Shown in pieces: positions 21,853 through 22,196 of a DNA stretch of 22,196 bases. Below the pieces are notes generated by a model that saw only the letters and a list, made by a program, of their open reading frames with translations, was not told the DNA's origin and did no database searches. Made by a program: the position numbers and the translations under genes. The stretch lies in assembly GCA_002396505.1 (NCBI GenBank), contig DGYA01000066.1, forward strand, positions 28,652 through 50,847. Direction: 5' to 3'. Positions within the stretch are counted from its first letter, which is position 1. Each line of letters starts with the position of its first letter. This DNA comes from Cyanobacteria bacterium UBA5018 (GTDB taxonomy: Bacteria > Cyanobacteriota > Cyanobacteriia > PCC-6307 > Cyanobiaceae).

Positions 21853-21918
21853 CTACACAATGTCCGCTGGGCTGCGTACTCCGAGGGGGCCTCGGTTGAG
21901 GACATGGGTGTAAATCAC
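21853..21918 (-). pseudogene. C-terminal remnant of an IntI-type integron integrase
   Basis: The minus strand reads VIYTHVLNRGPLGVRSPADI (then V and stop TAG). This is the C-terminal end of integron integrases, with the catalytic tyrosine in IYTHVLNRG and the GVRSP tail. Resemblance is lost abruptly upstream: the same frame continues with ELNGEANNFADGG, preceded by a stop, and does not show the LGH motif. Only 21 residues remain, so the call rests on a short but distinctive match. It has the same orientation as the cassette, which is the arrangement of integrons with an inverted intI. Confidence 0.6.
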
Positions 21919-22196
21919 CCCCACCATCAGCAAAGTTGTTCGCCTCGCCGTTCAGCTCCAACAGCTAGAAACCCATTTTCTCTGCGACGCCTAGAAAGAC
22001 CCCGTGCATCCGCTCCAGTGCAGCGTCGCTTAAGCTTTTTGCGGCATTTGGAAACAAAGGTCAAGGGAATAATCGGCCTCGAAATGCTGTTACTGCCTCG
22101 CCTGAGCGGTGGTTGCGCCATTACACCGCAACTTTGGCATGATGGTTTGTGCGAAGCAACGCTATCGTTGCCGCCCTGGCTGACCGACACAAGTCC
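21919..22196. other. Unassigned sequence at the window end
   Basis: No supported gene. An 87-residue minus-strand frame (21927-22190) with basic, Arg-rich composition shows no recognised domain, and the other frames are interrupted. A small hairpin GTTGCG/CGCAAC lies near 22111-22131. The composition is like that of the TIR region and unlike the ribosomal cluster. Confidence 0.5.

Noticed and set aside
21927..22190. 87-residue minus-strand ORF
   Set aside because: No recognisable domain or ribosome binding site, and it runs out of frame with the IntI tail; left as unassigned sequence.

Overview
The window comes from a GC-rich picocyanobacterium of the Cyanobium/Synechococcus type. The evidence is psaI and psaL (photosystem I), the cyanobacterial gene order rplP...secY-adk-rpmJ-rpsM-rpsK-rpoA-rplQ-truA-rplM-rpsI-rpmE-prfA, a Gly/Arg-rich S5 N-terminus, and at least six HIP1 octamers (GCGATCGC). 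The species cannot be named from the sequence alone.

Layout. 1-13215: the 3' part of the large ribosomal-protein cluster, all on the + strand. It runs from the end of rplP through rpmC, rpsQ, rplN, rplX, rplE, rpsH, rplF, rplR, rpsE, rplO, secY, adk, rpmJ, rpsM, rpsK, rpoA, rplQ, truA, rplM, rpsI and rpmE to prfA. The longer spacers hold hairpins and short tandem repeats. 13308-14516 (minus): a hypothetical two-TM coiled-coil protein and an HNH endonuclease. 14614-18804: alanine racemase, tRNA-Ser(GCU), a class-A beta-lactamase-like serine hydrolase (minus), an SH3b-NlpC/P60 peptidase and a GtrB-like glycosyltransferase; several of these concern the cell envelope. 18783-19388 (minus): a membrane-anchored HEAT-like protein. 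19442-20094: psaI and psaL, closed by a strong terminator.

20175-22196 has a different character. It is more AT-rich, has no HIP1 site and no intact gene. It holds an N-truncated tyrosine recombinase whose C-terminus is frameshifted by a perfect 10-bp tandem duplication. Next, on the minus strand, is what I read as a relic integron gene cassette: a G|TTAGGC junction, a ribosome binding site and start codon just inside it, one ORF, then an 85-nt folded attC-like site. The cassette ORF encodes a 279-residue protein with a C-terminal TIR-like domain of the CBASS/Pycsar-effector type. It is broken by one in-frame stop and one single-base frameshift in a homopolymer. Beyond it lies a 21-residue tail of an IntI-type integron integrase that includes the catalytic tyrosine.

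The most interesting result is therefore this decayed integron remnant carrying a probable anti-phage TIR effector beside a photosystem I operon. The rest is conserved housekeeping sequence with some unusual spacers.
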